Shown here: positions 30,410 through 39,709 of the stretch, piece by piece
Layout: each line of letters begins with the position of its first letter
Numbering within the stretch: the first letter of the stretch is position 1
Source of the DNA: a virus
Strand: one strand, 5' to 3'
DNA length: 41,934 nucleotides
Virus record (IMG/VR): IMGVR_UViG_3300004773_000008
Coordinates: 1 to 41,934 of that record
The notes under the pieces: model-generated
What the model saw: the letters and a program-made list of their open reading frames with translations, nothing else
What the model was told of the DNA's origin: nothing
The model's database searches: none
Position numbers and translations under genes: made by a program

Positions 30410-32640
30410 TTACATACGGACTTAAAGATCTACAAGAGGGCGAAAAGCCACCAAAAACAAGGGTGGAGGACGCTGGATCTGCTCGTGCCATGCTTTACAC
30501 CCTAACAGAAGATGATAAAATTGCATCCCATCGTCGCAGTCAAATCCAAGGAATTATCGACGGCAATCCTCCATTTAATGAACAGCAACTTCGTGAACTT
30601 GGTCAGGCAGATCGTATCAATGTAAACTGGGGTCATGCAGAGGCTAAGGTAGAGGCCGCAGTTATCCCTTACTTTGACATCCTTACCTCTGTTGGTTCGT
30701 ATGCTACTTGTAAGACAAAGTACGGCAAGGACATGGGCAAGCGTGAGGAGTGGAGCCGAATTATTACCGAAGAGTTTCATAGGCTTCTTTCTGGTTCAAA
30801 CCCCAACTTCCTTGCCCAGCATCAAGTTTGTCAGAAGTCTCTGGTTATTCATGGTCAATCCTGTATGTATTTCCCCGATCAAACCGATTGGAGGGCTAAG
30901 TCAATTGAGCCTTGGGCTATGGTAGTTCCAAGGGGAGCAAAGGTAGATTGGAACAATTGGGAGTTTTGCTATGTTCTTGATGAGCTTTATTGCGAGGAGC
31001 TTTATTCATATATCGAGAACAAAGAGGCCGCTGAAAGGGGTGGATGGGATGTGGGGGAGGTTAAGAAGGCTATTATGCAAGCTCGCGTTGATGAGCAGGA
31101 TCAACGCCGTCCCTGGGAGTGGTATCAGACTGAGCTTAAAAATAACGGACTCTACTACTCATACGCCAAGAGCAAGGTCATTAAGATCGCTCACTTCTAT
31201 GTTCGTGAATACGATGGTCGCATTTCTCACTACATCTTTGATCGCCTAAACAGCACTGAGTTCCTTTGCAAAAAGATTAGTCGCTATAAGGACTTCTCTA
31301 ACGCATTCACCATCTTCCTTAATGGTATTGGCAATGGGTACTATCATGGCGTGAGAGGACTAGGCCAGAAGGTTTACAAGTATGCGGAGGCAATGAACCG
31401 CATGAACAACTCACTCATGGAGAATGCCATCGTTGGTGGTGCCACCATGTTCCGAGCGGCATCTGCAGCTGATGCAGAAAAGATGAAGAGCATTCAGATT
31501 GGCCCTTGGAGGATTCTTCCATCTGGACTTGAGCTTGTTCAGCAGAATGTTTCTTCCAACTTGGGTGCTTCAATGCAAGTCGCTCAGTTCTTCAATGCAC
31601 AGGAGTCTGACGATATTGGCTCGTTTATGCCGTCAGTAGTTAATGGTGGTAGCAGGAAGGGAGCAAAAGAGGTTGAGCTTGAGATGGGAGAAAAGAGCCG
31701 TCTTACCAATACTCGTGCAGAGATCTACCTGCAAGCCCTTGATGTTCATTATACGGAGGTTTATCGTAGGGCATCTAATCCAAATCTTATTGAAGAGGAT
31801 CATGGCGGCAAGGAGGCACTAAGGTTCCAGAAGGCTTGTATGGATCGTGGAGTGCCAGCAGGAGCATTGCTTGACATGGACACTGTTCGGGCTACTCGCT
31901 CTATCGGGCAGGGGTCAGCTTCTGCACGACTACAGGCTATGAATCTGATTGGTCAATATCTACCTCAACTCCCAGAGTCCAATCGGAAACGAGTAATTAA
32001 TGCCAACATAGCGGCAATCGCAGGGCAAACTGGGGTTGAAACTTTCGGTATTCCAGAGGAGACAAGACCAGATGGCAACGACCTATCCATTGCATCTCTT
32101 GAGAACAATGCACTCCAAGCAGGGGGGCAGGTTCTCATTGATCCCGATCAGAATCACGCTACTCATCTTGCTGTACATTTGCAGTTTGGTGGTAGTGTTG
32201 TTGAGGCAGTTCAGAACCAGCAAGTAGACCCAAGGCAAGCAAGTCAGTCGATGCAAGCGTTACTTCCTCATCTTCTTGGTCATCTCCAGTTCTTGGAGAC
32301 AGATCCAACTCGTCAAGACCAGTTTGATGCGATGAATGAGCAGACCAGTGAGCTTATGAAGATCGCTGACCAGCTGGCTAGGATGGCAGAAGACCTCCAA
32401 CAGAAGGAGATGGAAGCACAGCAGTTGGCAATGGAACAGCAGGGTGGACAGCAAGATCCTCAACAAATGATTGCTATGAATAAAATAGAGCTTGACCGCT
32501 TGAAGTTCCAGAATGACGCTCAGATCAAGCAAGCAAAAGCCCAACACCAGATGCAGTTGCAAGATCGCAAGACGGCGCAGAGGCTGATGATTGATAAGCT
32601 AAAGATTGCCCAGAAATATGAACAAAACCAAAACCAGTAA
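30406..32640 (+). CDS. Portal protein
   Basis: A 744-residue protein of the size of large podovirus portals. The N-terminal two-thirds (RINVNWGHAEAKVEAAVIPY, GIGNGYYHGVRGLGQKVYKY, FNAQESDDIGSFMPSVVNGG) fit a portal clip/wing region. The last ~150 residues are a Gln/Met/Lys-rich long helix (QQKEMEAQQLAMEQQGGQQD), as in the barrel of P22-like portals. It forms the 12-fold ring through which DNA enters and leaves. It is followed by three small genes and the scaffold. Confidence 0.85.
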   Translation: MITYGLKDLQEGEKPPKTRVEDAGSARAMLYTLTEDDKIASHRRSQIQGIIDGNPPFNEQQLRELGQADRINVNWGHAEAKVEAAVIPYFDILTSVGSYATCKTKYGKDMGKREEWSRIITEEFHRLLSGSNPNFLAQHQVCQKSLVIHGQSCMYFPDQTDWRAKSIEPWAMVVPRGAKVDWNNWEFCYVLDELYCEELYSYIENKEAAERGGWDVGEVKKAIMQARVDEQDQRRPWEWYQTELKNNGLYYSYAKSKVIKIAHFYVREYDGRISHYIFDRLNSTEFLCKKISRYKDFSNAFTIFLNGIGNGYYHGVRGLGQKVYKYAEAMNRMNNSLMENAIVGGATMFRAASAADAEKMKSIQIGPWRILPSGLELVQQNVSSNLGASMQVAQFFNAQESDDIGSFMPSVVNGGSRKGAKEVELEMGEKSRLTNTRAEIYLQALDVHYTEVYRRASNPNLIEEDHGGKEALRFQKACMDRGVPAGALLDMDTVRATRSIGQGSASARLQAMNLIGQYLPQLPESNRKRVINANIAAIAGQTGVETFGIPEETRPDGNDLSIASLENNALQAGGQVLIDPDQNHATHLAVHLQFGGSVVEAVQNQQVDPRQASQSMQALLPHLLGHLQFLETDPTRQDQFDAMNEQTSELMKIADQLARMAEDLQQKEMEAQQLAMEQQGGQQDPQQMIAMNKIELDRLKFQNDAQIKQAKAQHQMQLQDRKTAQRLMIDKLKIAQKYEQNQNQ

Positions 32641-32701
32641 TTAAATGAGCGAGGCTTGGACACGCTTGGATGTGTAAGTAAACCAAAACCCAAAAAAACA
32701 A

Positions 32702-32881
32702 ATGACAACAAACCTCTTTGAATCGGGGGGGGAAGAAATGAGGGAGCAAATAGTTGCTCTAATCTATGAGCGATACATCCACTTTCGCACATTCAATGGC
32801 AGGGAGTCGGAGCAAGCTCTGATTCTCAAGAATCTCATCCACACAATCAGAGATGCAGAAGCTAAAGAGCATGGCGAATAA
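32702..32881 (+). CDS. Small helical protein (59 aa)
   Basis: ATG 32702 opens MTTNLFESGGEEMREQIVAL and ends RDAEAKEHGE; a run of eight G is inside. It is amphipathic helical and acidic. Its end overlaps the next gene by 11 bases. Not recognised; it lies between portal and scaffold. Confidence 0.55.
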   Translation: MTTNLFESGGEEMREQIVALIYERYIHFRTFNGRESEQALILKNLIHTIRDAEAKEHGE

Positions 32882-33080
32882 AGAAAATGACCCGAATGGC
32901 ATTTGCGGATATTCTGCAAGTGGGGATTTTGGAGTTGTTGCATCTACAAATCTACAAACATTATTTAACAGGATAATGGAAATGATTCAAGAATCGCATC
33001 CAGTAAACATTTCTATTAAATCATTTACCAATCAAGAGGGAGATGCTGCTTTTGAGAAACACAAAAAACACATTATATGA
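32871..33080 (+). CDS. Hypothetical small protein (69 aa)
   Basis: Not recognised. ATG 32871 gives MANKENDPNGICGYSASGDF; an upstream ATG at 32853 is buried in the preceding gene. It looks alpha/beta (VVASTNLQTLFNRIMEMI) with a basic end. ATGA overlap with the next gene. Confidence 0.5.
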   Translation: MANKENDPNGICGYSASGDFGVVASTNLQTLFNRIMEMIQESHPVNISIKSFTNQEGDAAFEKHKKHII

Positions 33081-33355
33081 CATTTGAAGAATGGAGGGCT
33101 GATGTAACCCTAGCTGTAGAGCTAAAGAAGATCCTGCAGTTGCCAGTGCTGCAAAAAGCATTGGCATTAACCGATAGCTTAACTGCTGCCAAGACCCTTG
33201 GTAACACCAATGCGCTGACTAAGATTGCAGACAATGCTAATGTATTGTTTGGATTCGATGCAGGACGAGCATCTGTCATTACCGACCTTCACAACCTGTC
33301 AATCGTTCCAGAGGAAATTGAAGAGGTTCAACCTAGTTACACAACGGAATTTTAA
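33077..33355 (+). CDS. Hypothetical helical protein (92 aa)
   Basis: Not recognised. MTFEEWRADVTLAVELKKIL and ALTDSLTAAKTLGNTNALTK suggest a helical, Ala/Leu-rich fold. It is placed right before the scaffold and joined to it by TAA-TTT-ATG. A head-assembly accessory is possible. Confidence 0.5.
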   Translation: MTFEEWRADVTLAVELKKILQLPVLQKALALTDSLTAAKTLGNTNALTKIADNANVLFGFDAGRASVITDLHNLSIVPEEIEEVQPSYTTEF

Positions 33356-33358
33356 TTT

Positions 33359-34558
33359 ATGTCAGACGAAAACATACCAAACCAAACGCAAGCGGCAGAT
33401 CCTGTCATTGCTTCCACTCCAGAGCCAAACACAGAGTCATGGGAGAGTCAGATCTCTCGACAACTGAATAAGAAACCAGACATCAAGAAGATTGACATTA
33501 AGTCACTTGAAGATCTTCCAGAGAGCATGGTTCCAACTGATCTTGATTATGTAGCCGAGCAAGATGCTAATGACTACCTAAAGCAGATGGAGGGAGGAAC
33601 CACTGAGCCAGAAATCGTAAAGGAGAAGAAGGCAAAGAAGGTTAAGGAAGAACCCGTTGAAGTTGTTGATAGCTTTGACATTTCAGACATTGATCTTACT
33701 AAAGATGTTGATCCTGCAGAGGTTCCAAAGAAGCGTTCAAAGGAAGAGAACATTGCTGAACTCCGCAAGAAGGCTGAAGCATACGAGGAGTCGCTTAAGG
33801 CCAAGGATACCGAGGTTCTTGCTTATCGTGAGAAGCTGGAGAAGCTAGAGGCAGAGATTGAGCGTGTAGCATTTGAGCGTTCTTCTACATTTAAGAATGA
33901 TTACGAAGCTCCATTTATTGCATTAGTCGACAAGGCAAAAGCATATGCACAGGAGTTTGCTGATGATGAATCCATTGCTGAGAAGGCACTTTCTCTCAAG
34001 GGTAGGGAGCGAGTTGAATTTATTGATGAGTCATTCGGCGGCGGTGCGGCGGCAGGACAATTCGCTATAATGTTGGATGCGGCTGATGCCAAGCGTGAGC
34101 AACTCAATTATGCTTTAGAAAACTCCAAGGAAACTGCTTACAAGGTTCAACAAGCCGAGCAGCAGCAGAGCCTAAAGATTGTAGAGGAAGTGAACACGAA
34201 CTTTGAGCGCATGACTAATCATCTTGCCAAGAAGTCTGATTTCTTCCGAATGACAGGTGACGAAGAAAACGATAACTTGGTAAAGCAGCGGATTGAGGCG
34301 GCAAGGGCAATCATTCATGGTAACGCCACCCAGAATGAAATGACCGTTGCTCCATTCCTAGCAGTGATTGCTCGTGAGGCAGTTGCTGAAAACGATAAGC
34401 TGAAAGCGGAACTTGCTAAATACAAGAGCCGAGTCAAGGACGATATTGCTGTCCAGCCTCGTATTAGCAAGGGATCTTCAAGCGACGATGATGGTGAGAC
34501 TAAGGGAAAGCCAAAATCTGCTCTTGACAGCATCCGTTCTCAGCTGCGATCTTACTAG
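33359..34558 (+). CDS. Probable scaffolding protein
   Basis: A 399-residue, highly charged protein. The N-terminal ~125 residues are acidic and disordered. A coiled coil spans ~135-170 (AYREKLEKLEAEIERVAFER), helices follow to ~345, and the C-terminus is a flexible basic tail (SALDSIRSQLRSY), the usual capsid-binding end of scaffolds. Composition, length and position after the portal all fit. The capsid gene that would normally come next is absent; a terminator follows instead. Confidence 0.7.
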   Translation: MSDENIPNQTQAADPVIASTPEPNTESWESQISRQLNKKPDIKKIDIKSLEDLPESMVPTDLDYVAEQDANDYLKQMEGGTTEPEIVKEKKAKKVKEEPVEVVDSFDISDIDLTKDVDPAEVPKKRSKEENIAELRKKAEAYEESLKAKDTEVLAYREKLEKLEAEIERVAFERSSTFKNDYEAPFIALVDKAKAYAQEFADDESIAEKALSLKGRERVEFIDESFGGGAAAGQFAIMLDAADAKREQLNYALENSKETAYKVQQAEQQQSLKIVEEVNTNFERMTNHLAKKSDFFRMTGDEENDNLVKQRIEAARAIIHGNATQNEMTVAPFLAVIAREAVAENDKLKAELAKYKSRVKDDIAVQPRISKGSSSDDDGETKGKPKSALDSIRSQLRSY

Positions 34559-34578
34559 CGTTGATTTAATCTAAAACA

Positions 34579-34625
34579 GAAGCCACTCTCTACCTCAAGT
34601 GAGGATCTGGGAGTGGTTTCTTTTT
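34579..34625 (+). terminator. Intrinsic terminator after the scaffold gene
   Basis: GAAGCCACTC (34579-34588) pairs with GAGTGGTTTC (34611-34620) with one G-T pair; an inner CCTC/GAGG hairpin sits in the loop. TTTTT follows. It ends the portal-scaffold transcript. Confidence 0.88.
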
Positions 34626-34637
34626 ATATCTGATTGG

Positions 34638-34669
34638 TTGACAATGTTTCTAAAAATGGAAAGTATGCT
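34638..34669 (+). promoter_or_regulatory. Possible promoter before the PAPS-reductase-like/TerL operon
   Basis: TTGACA (34638-34643) is a perfect -35, but the nearest -10-like box TATGCT (34664-34669) is 20 bp away, which is long. A promoter is expected between the terminator and ATG 34673. Weak evidence. Confidence 0.25.
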
Positions 34670-34672
34670 CAA

Positions 34673-35467
34673 ATGAAAAACAACCTACCTATTGTTGTTG
34701 CCTATGGTGGAGGCACAAATTCAGTTGCCATGCTTTGTGGATTCCTAGAACGAGACATCAAGCCAGAGCTTATCATCTTTGCTGATACCGGTGGTGAATT
34801 GCCGCACACCTACAACCACATTGAAATGATGTCTAAAAAGACAATGGAGTGGTGGGGAATACCCATTGAGATTGTTCACAAGACCTACAAGAAAGAAAAA
34901 ACAACTCTTGAGGGTGATTGCTTGAGAAACAAAACAATTCCATCTCTGGCCTATGGAAGAAAGGCTTGTAGTATGAAGTATAAGATTGACCCCAAAAAAA
35001 AATACATGGTCAAGTGGATGCGTGATCAAAATATAAACGAAGTTGTTTCTGCAGTTGGATACGATGCAGGAGAGGGACATCGTGCCATCAATATTAAAGC
35101 TAACACTTTTGGGAAGAATTGTGCAGAGACAATGTGGTATCCACTAATTGAATGGGCTTGGAGGAGACAAGAGTGCGCAGAAGCAATCAATCGTCATGGC
35201 TTGCCACAAGCTGGCAAGTCTTCCTGTTTCTTTTGCCCATCAATGAAATTAGGTGAAATCATACGACTTCGCAAAGAACATCCAAAATACTTCCAAAGAG
35301 CTATTGACCTAGAGGAAAACATGATTGTAAAAGGAAGGGTGGAAGGATTGAGATTTGGGGTAAAATGGAGCGAAATTGTAAAGGCTGATGATGATCAGCT
35401 TCAGATGTTTGAGTGGCTGGATAAGAATGATCCAGCAAAAATACCTTGCGGTTGTTATGACGGCTAG
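34673..35467 (+). CDS. PAPS reductase/PP-loop ATPase family protein
   Basis: A 264-residue protein from ATG 34673. VAYGGGTNSVAM (9-20) is the PP-loop and IIFADTGGELPHTY (34-47) the second family motif. GRKACSMKYKIDP (95-107) matches the R-x-C-S-x4-K pattern of CysH/DndC-like proteins. Cys at 185, 188, 259 and 261 (SCFFCPS, PCGCYDG) could hold an Fe-S cluster or zinc. Such phage proteins may act in sulfur metabolism or nucleic-acid modification; the substrate here is unknown. It stands between scaffold and TerL, separated from the first by a terminator. Confidence 0.8.
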   Translation: MKNNLPIVVAYGGGTNSVAMLCGFLERDIKPELIIFADTGGELPHTYNHIEMMSKKTMEWWGIPIEIVHKTYKKEKTTLEGDCLRNKTIPSLAYGRKACSMKYKIDPKKKYMVKWMRDQNINEVVSAVGYDAGEGHRAINIKANTFGKNCAETMWYPLIEWAWRRQECAEAINRHGLPQAGKSSCFFCPSMKLGEIIRLRKEHPKYFQRAIDLEENMIVKGRVEGLRFGVKWSEIVKADDDQLQMFEWLDKNDPAKIPCGCYDG

Positions 35468-35756
35468 TGAATTTACAATGCTTTTTTGTATTGGTGTTTT
35501 AGGATTTGTTCAAAACATGGCTGGAACTTGGGCATCTAGATCACGCAACCAACAGGATGTTGAGCATCATAGATGGGCGGCAATTGCATCAAACTTAATT
35601 TATTTCTTGGTTTCTATTCTTATTTGGGGCCAGTTGTGGTCATCCATGACTTCTGGTGGATTCTGGAAGGTTGTAGCCACTGGCATTGTTTATACAGTAT
35701 CAACATCTGAAGGTTCGGTATGGATGATGAGGTTTTTAATTAAAAGAGGACGATAA
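35457..35756 (+). CDS. Membrane protein upstream of terL (99 aa)
   Basis: ATG 35457 overlaps the preceding gene's end by 11 bases. There are about three hydrophobic segments (FTMLFCIGVLGFVQNMAG, ASNLIYFLVSILIWGQLW, VVATGIVYTVSTSEG) with a polar loop SRSRNQQDVEHHRW. Not recognised. It is not near the lysis genes, so a holin role is less likely. It lies 4 bases before terL. Confidence 0.6.
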   Translation: MTASEFTMLFCIGVLGFVQNMAGTWASRSRNQQDVEHHRWAAIASNLIYFLVSILIWGQLWSSMTSGGFWKVVATGIVYTVSTSEGSVWMMRFLIKRGR

Positions 35757-35760
35757 CACC

Positions 35761-37449
35761 ATGAATCTACAGACCTACGGACTAGACTTCAGTAAGTTTC
35801 CCAATATCACTCAATTAGAGATTGAGTTGCTAATGGTTGCCGACAAAGACCCATCTCGCATCACAGGGATTAGCAGGGGTCAACATATCAAGCATTGCAT
35901 TCATATGCTATGGCCCGATGTGATTAAAAGCTGGAACAACTGGAACGAGCTGGCGTTATGGGCATGGACAAACTATGACGAGATCGGGGTTACTGGATGC
36001 GCCGCCGCTGGTAAGACATTCACATTCACCCTCTTGTCCTTGGTTGAGTACCTAGCTAAACCCATGGGAACTCGTGTTGCATTAACGAGTACGACTGTTC
36101 CATCACTCAGGGGCCGTATCTGGGCTGAGATGATGAAGTTCACCAGACCTTGCGTTCCGTTATTCGGGTTGAATGTGGTGGATTCCCAAACCAAGATCCA
36201 GTTCACCAAGGGTGATGACAGGTCTGCTATAACAGCCCTTGCCGTTGATTCTGGGGCCGTAGAACAAGCCGTAGGAAAGCTACAGGGTGTTCACCTACCC
36301 AGAATGCTAATCATGGTTGACGAGGCAGCACAGACCAATCCAGCTGTATTCTCAGCAAGAGCAAACTTGGCTGTTGGTACGGACTTCTACCACTTCATCG
36401 CTATCGCTAATGCTTCCAGTATGTTTGATCCTCATGGATTATTCTGTGAACCAAAAATGGGATGGGGGAGTATCGGGGATGATGATGAACATTGGGAAAC
36501 CAAGTCAGGAGTGTGTGTAAGGTTTGATGGACTCAAGTCTCCAAATATTAAGGCTGGTCGCTTATTGTACCCATACTTGTTCGGGCAAGACAATGTGGAC
36601 ACAATCCGCAAAAACTTTGGCGAGGGTAGTCTGGAGTGGAATAGCTATTGCAGGGGGATGTGGAGCAAGTCTGGAGCTAGGAATACGATGGTGGACTCAG
36701 CTATGATTACGGAGGGGTGCGCCAGAGATAAGGTTGTATGGAAGGGAGGGGATCTAAAAACTCTTGCAGCACTTGATCCAGCATTCACCACAGAGGGTGA
36801 TGATTGCGTACTCAGATTCGCAAAGGTTGGTAAGGCTCTTGATGGAGATCTGACAATCAACCTTACGGAAATCATTAAGTTGCATTTGATGGATGATCCA
36901 AACTATCCGTTGTTTTACCAAGTGGCAGATCAGACGATTGAGTTATTGAAGAAACACAATGTCGAGCCAGAGAATTTTGCTCTTGATGCAACTGGTGCTG
37001 GTGCTGGCATTGCCGACATCATCTCTCAACGATGGCAGTCGGGGTTTGTGCGGGTGAGTTTTGGTGGAGCTGCAACAGACTCCCCAATTAGCGTGGAGGA
37101 TGATCGTCCTGCAAAGCAAGTCTATGCCAATCGTGTGACTCAGCTGTGGGGTCAAATCAAGGTGATCATCATGAGTGGAAGAATGAGGGGGCTGGATGAC
37201 CAGACTGCACGAGAGCTTTGCGCTAGAATCTATTCCCTCAAGAACGAAAGAACATTGCTGGAAAGCAAGAAGGACTTGAAGAAGCGAACAAAAGGCAGCT
37301 CCCCAGATAGAGCCGATGCACTTGCGTTGCTTACTGAACTGTTCGTCGTACAAAACGGATTCGGAGATGCCACAGGAAGTCAATCCTCAAATTCTGATGA
37401 TTGGGAAAATTTTGTTATGGACAATGAATTAGAGTCTGACTATAGGTAG
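35761..37449 (+). CDS. terL: Terminase large subunit
   Basis: A 562-residue protein with full domain order. Walker A GCAAAGKT (79-86), Walker B MLIMVDE (182-188) and a coupling segment IAIANAS give the packaging ATPase. The nuclease has ALDPAFTTEGDD (D339), FALDATGAG (D409) and SPDRADALALL (D516/D519). It cuts concatemers and pumps DNA through the portal. It is preceded by a membrane protein and followed 3 bases later by a RecB-like nuclease, so packaging and replication genes are co-transcribed. Confidence 0.95.
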   Translation: MNLQTYGLDFSKFPNITQLEIELLMVADKDPSRITGISRGQHIKHCIHMLWPDVIKSWNNWNELALWAWTNYDEIGVTGCAAAGKTFTFTLLSLVEYLAKPMGTRVALTSTTVPSLRGRIWAEMMKFTRPCVPLFGLNVVDSQTKIQFTKGDDRSAITALAVDSGAVEQAVGKLQGVHLPRMLIMVDEAAQTNPAVFSARANLAVGTDFYHFIAIANASSMFDPHGLFCEPKMGWGSIGDDDEHWETKSGVCVRFDGLKSPNIKAGRLLYPYLFGQDNVDTIRKNFGEGSLEWNSYCRGMWSKSGARNTMVDSAMITEGCARDKVVWKGGDLKTLAALDPAFTTEGDDCVLRFAKVGKALDGDLTINLTEIIKLHLMDDPNYPLFYQVADQTIELLKKHNVEPENFALDATGAGAGIADIISQRWQSGFVRVSFGGAATDSPISVEDDRPAKQVYANRVTQLWGQIKVIIMSGRMRGLDDQTARELCARIYSLKNERTLLESKKDLKKRTKGSSPDRADALALLTELFVVQNGFGDATGSQSSNSDDWENFVMDNELESDYR

Positions 37450-37452
37450 CGG

Positions 37453-38160
37453 ATGGAAAAAACAAAACTGATACGAAACGCCCCTCACCAGAAATACTTT
37501 CTGGCAGACGGCACACAGGTGAGCGGTGGCTCGACCATTTGCAAAATCGGAGAAGACGCTGGAGGTCTAATCCACTGGGCGTGGGATCTTGGCAAGCAAG
37601 GCAAGGACTACCGCAAGGAGAGGGATAACGCCGCAGACATTGGCACGATTGCTCACTTCCTTATTGAGTGTTATCTAAACGGACAAGTTGCTGACTTAGA
37701 TGATTACTCAACGTCTGACATTGATAAGGCACTAGTCTGCTACAACAAGTTTGTCGATTGGTGGGAGGAGCAAAAACTTCGCAAGGTCTATACGGAAATC
37801 CAACTTGTAAATGAGACTTACAAATATGGAGGCACGATTGATCTAATTGCAGAGAGAGAAAACGGAGAGTTTGTTTTGATTGATTTCAAGACAAGCAAAA
37901 AGATTAGTGAAAGCTATTGGCGGCAATGCGCTGGATACGCTCAACTTTTCAATTGCAACAATCCACAAATGGTTGCAAGTCCATACAATGAAATCAAATC
38001 TCATGCTATCGTCCGTATTGGCAAGGAAGAGGAGGGTGACTTTGAGGTGGTATGGAAGGAAGACCTATCCAACTACTGGAACACCTTCAAGCAACAGGTA
38101 CTTGTATGGTGGGCATTGAAGGAAGAGAAACCAAAGAAAGAAAAGAAAGCAAAAAAATAA
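37453..38160 (+). CDS. RecB/Cas4-like PD-(D/E)xK exonuclease
   Basis: A 235-residue protein. GTIAHFLIE (64-72, H68), EIQLV (115-119), YGGTIDLIAE (125-134, D130), VLIDFKTSK (141-149, D144 and K146) and QCAGYA (158-163) are the motifs of RecB-family nucleases. It probably resects DNA ends to give single strands for the ERF protein. The tail is Lys-rich (KPKKEKKAKK). Confidence 0.88.
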   Translation: MEKTKLIRNAPHQKYFLADGTQVSGGSTICKIGEDAGGLIHWAWDLGKQGKDYRKERDNAADIGTIAHFLIECYLNGQVADLDDYSTSDIDKALVCYNKFVDWWEEQKLRKVYTEIQLVNETYKYGGTIDLIAERENGEFVLIDFKTSKKISESYWRQCAGYAQLFNCNNPQMVASPYNEIKSHAIVRIGKEEEGDFEVVWKEDLSNYWNTFKQQVLVWWALKEEKPKKEKKAKK

Positions 38161-38172
38161 CCAACCAACAAC

Positions 38173-39426
38173 ATGGCATTACCAACATCACTAGATGCAG
38201 AGAAGGCATTCATCTCTGCAATACTTCAACGACCAAGCATTATTAACGAGGCAGCAGATAGCATTAGCGAAAAGCTATTCTTTCATCCTACACACAAGAG
38301 GATCTTCTCAGCTGCCATAGAACTATGGAAGGAAGGCAATGGGTGTGACCTTGTAACGATCACTGAACATATGAGCAACACTGGAACACTAGAGGTTTCT
38401 GGTGGAGCCTCGTTTGTTTCTGAGTGCTTCCTTGCTCCCTGTGTTCCAAGTAACTGGCAGGAGTATGTGGAGATCCTAAAGTACAAACATACATCACGCC
38501 TTGCAATCGCAGCAGCCGAGAGGATCATTGCTAGTGCCAATGACCCAGCCACAGCAGGAGAGTTGAGCGAGATCGTACAGAAGGCATTGGTAGCTGTTGC
38601 GGCTGATGCTGAAACCTCATCTCGCATTGAGAGCGTGAAGGATGTAGCAATGGATCGTCTTACTGAGTATGATGACATGGTTAAGAACCGAGGAAAACTG
38701 ATTGGCATCACAAGCGGATTTGCTCCACTTGATGCTATGACAGGAGGGTTTCGTAATGGACAGTTGATCGTGATTGGTGCGCCCACCAAGGGAGGTAAGA
38801 CAGCTATGGCATTGAACATGGCAATGAGGACAGCTGACGTGGGTAACAATCCAGTTGGCATCATCTCGCTTGAGATGAGCAAGGGGGAGCTAATGGATCG
38901 TCTAATCTCCTCCAAGTCAGGAGCAGACCTTTCCCTGTTGACAAAGGCTGGAGATACCAACAAGCAACTCATGGATCAGATTCGTCATGGAGTGATGCAG
39001 ATCGCCAAGCTTCCAATCTGGATTCGCGACGAGAGCAGTTTGAACTGCCTACAACTCAGGGCTGCTATTCGTCGCATGGTAGCTGTTCACAAAGTCAAGC
39101 TTGTAGTGGTAGACTACATTCAATTGCTTGAGCCTACCAGCACCAAGGACAGCAGAGAGAGACAGGTTGCAGAGGCATCTAGGACGCTTAAAACCCTAGC
39201 CAAAGAGTGTGGCATTGTAATCATTGCACTCACACAACTGAATGCAGATGGAGCATCACGAGAGTCGAGAGCCATCGAACATGATGCCGATTTATTCTTG
39301 ACTATTTCTCAGGACGAGAAAGATCAGAGCAGTTGGTTTCTCAATATAAAGCTTGCTCGTGCTTGTCCTCGTGCTAGTATTCCACTCACGTTCCGATCTG
39401 AGTATCTACGATTTGACGAACGCTAA
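38173..39426 (+). CDS. dnaB: DnaB-like replicative helicase
   Basis: A 417-residue protein. The N-terminal ~110 residues match the DnaB primase-binding domain (SLDAEKAFISAILQRPSIIN). The RecA-like motor has GAPTKGGKT (202-210) as Walker A, IISLEMSKGELMDRL (230-244), VVVDYIQLLE (311-320) and a downstream LTQLNADGASRES. It unwinds DNA at the phage fork. No primase or polymerase gene was found, so it may recruit host enzymes. Confidence 0.92.
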   Translation: MALPTSLDAEKAFISAILQRPSIINEAADSISEKLFFHPTHKRIFSAAIELWKEGNGCDLVTITEHMSNTGTLEVSGGASFVSECFLAPCVPSNWQEYVEILKYKHTSRLAIAAAERIIASANDPATAGELSEIVQKALVAVAADAETSSRIESVKDVAMDRLTEYDDMVKNRGKLIGITSGFAPLDAMTGGFRNGQLIVIGAPTKGGKTAMALNMAMRTADVGNNPVGIISLEMSKGELMDRLISSKSGADLSLLTKAGDTNKQLMDQIRHGVMQIAKLPIWIRDESSLNCLQLRAAIRRMVAVHKVKLVVVDYIQLLEPTSTKDSRERQVAEASRTLKTLAKECGIVIIALTQLNADGASRESRAIEHDADLFLTISQDEKDQSSWFLNIKLARACPRASIPLTFRSEYLRFDER

Positions 39427-39442
39427 CCACAACCAACATCAT

Positions 39443-39709
39443 ATGCCAGAGTACGACAACACAAATAAGGGTGCGGCTTTCCGCAAAGACAATGCAAATC
39501 CAAAGGCTCCAAAGTGGGCTGGGCCTCTCAATGTAGAAGGCAAGGATTTTGAGATCAGTGTGTGGGAGAAGACATCCAAGCAGGGGGATGTGTTTCTTTC
39601 ATTCGGAATCAAGGAGCCTTGGAAAAAAGGAGTTGACAGCCACAACAAAGCCAAAGGAAATGGATTCCAGCCGCAAGGCCGTGAGGATGATTCTGACATT
39701 CCTTTTTAA
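39443..39709 (+). CDS. SSB-like small protein with acidic DDSDIPF tail
   Basis: An 88-residue protein from ATG 39443. NTNKGAAFRKDNANPKAPKW, NVEGKDFEISVWEKTSKQGD and FLSFGIK resemble the small OB-like DUF736 pattern. The last residues DDSDIPF are the acidic tip that bacterial SSB proteins use to call partners. It follows the helicase by 16 bases and ends the operon. Binding to single-stranded DNA is inferred. Confidence 0.6.
   Translation: MPEYDNTNKGAAFRKDNANPKAPKWAGPLNVEGKDFEISVWEKTSKQGDVFLSFGIKEPWKKGVDSHNKAKGNGFQPQGREDDSDIPF

Noticed and set aside
38283-38972. 229-codon open frame antisense to the helicase gene
   Set aside because: It lies opposite strong DnaB motifs, has Ser/Ala/Pro-rich shadow composition and no start signals.
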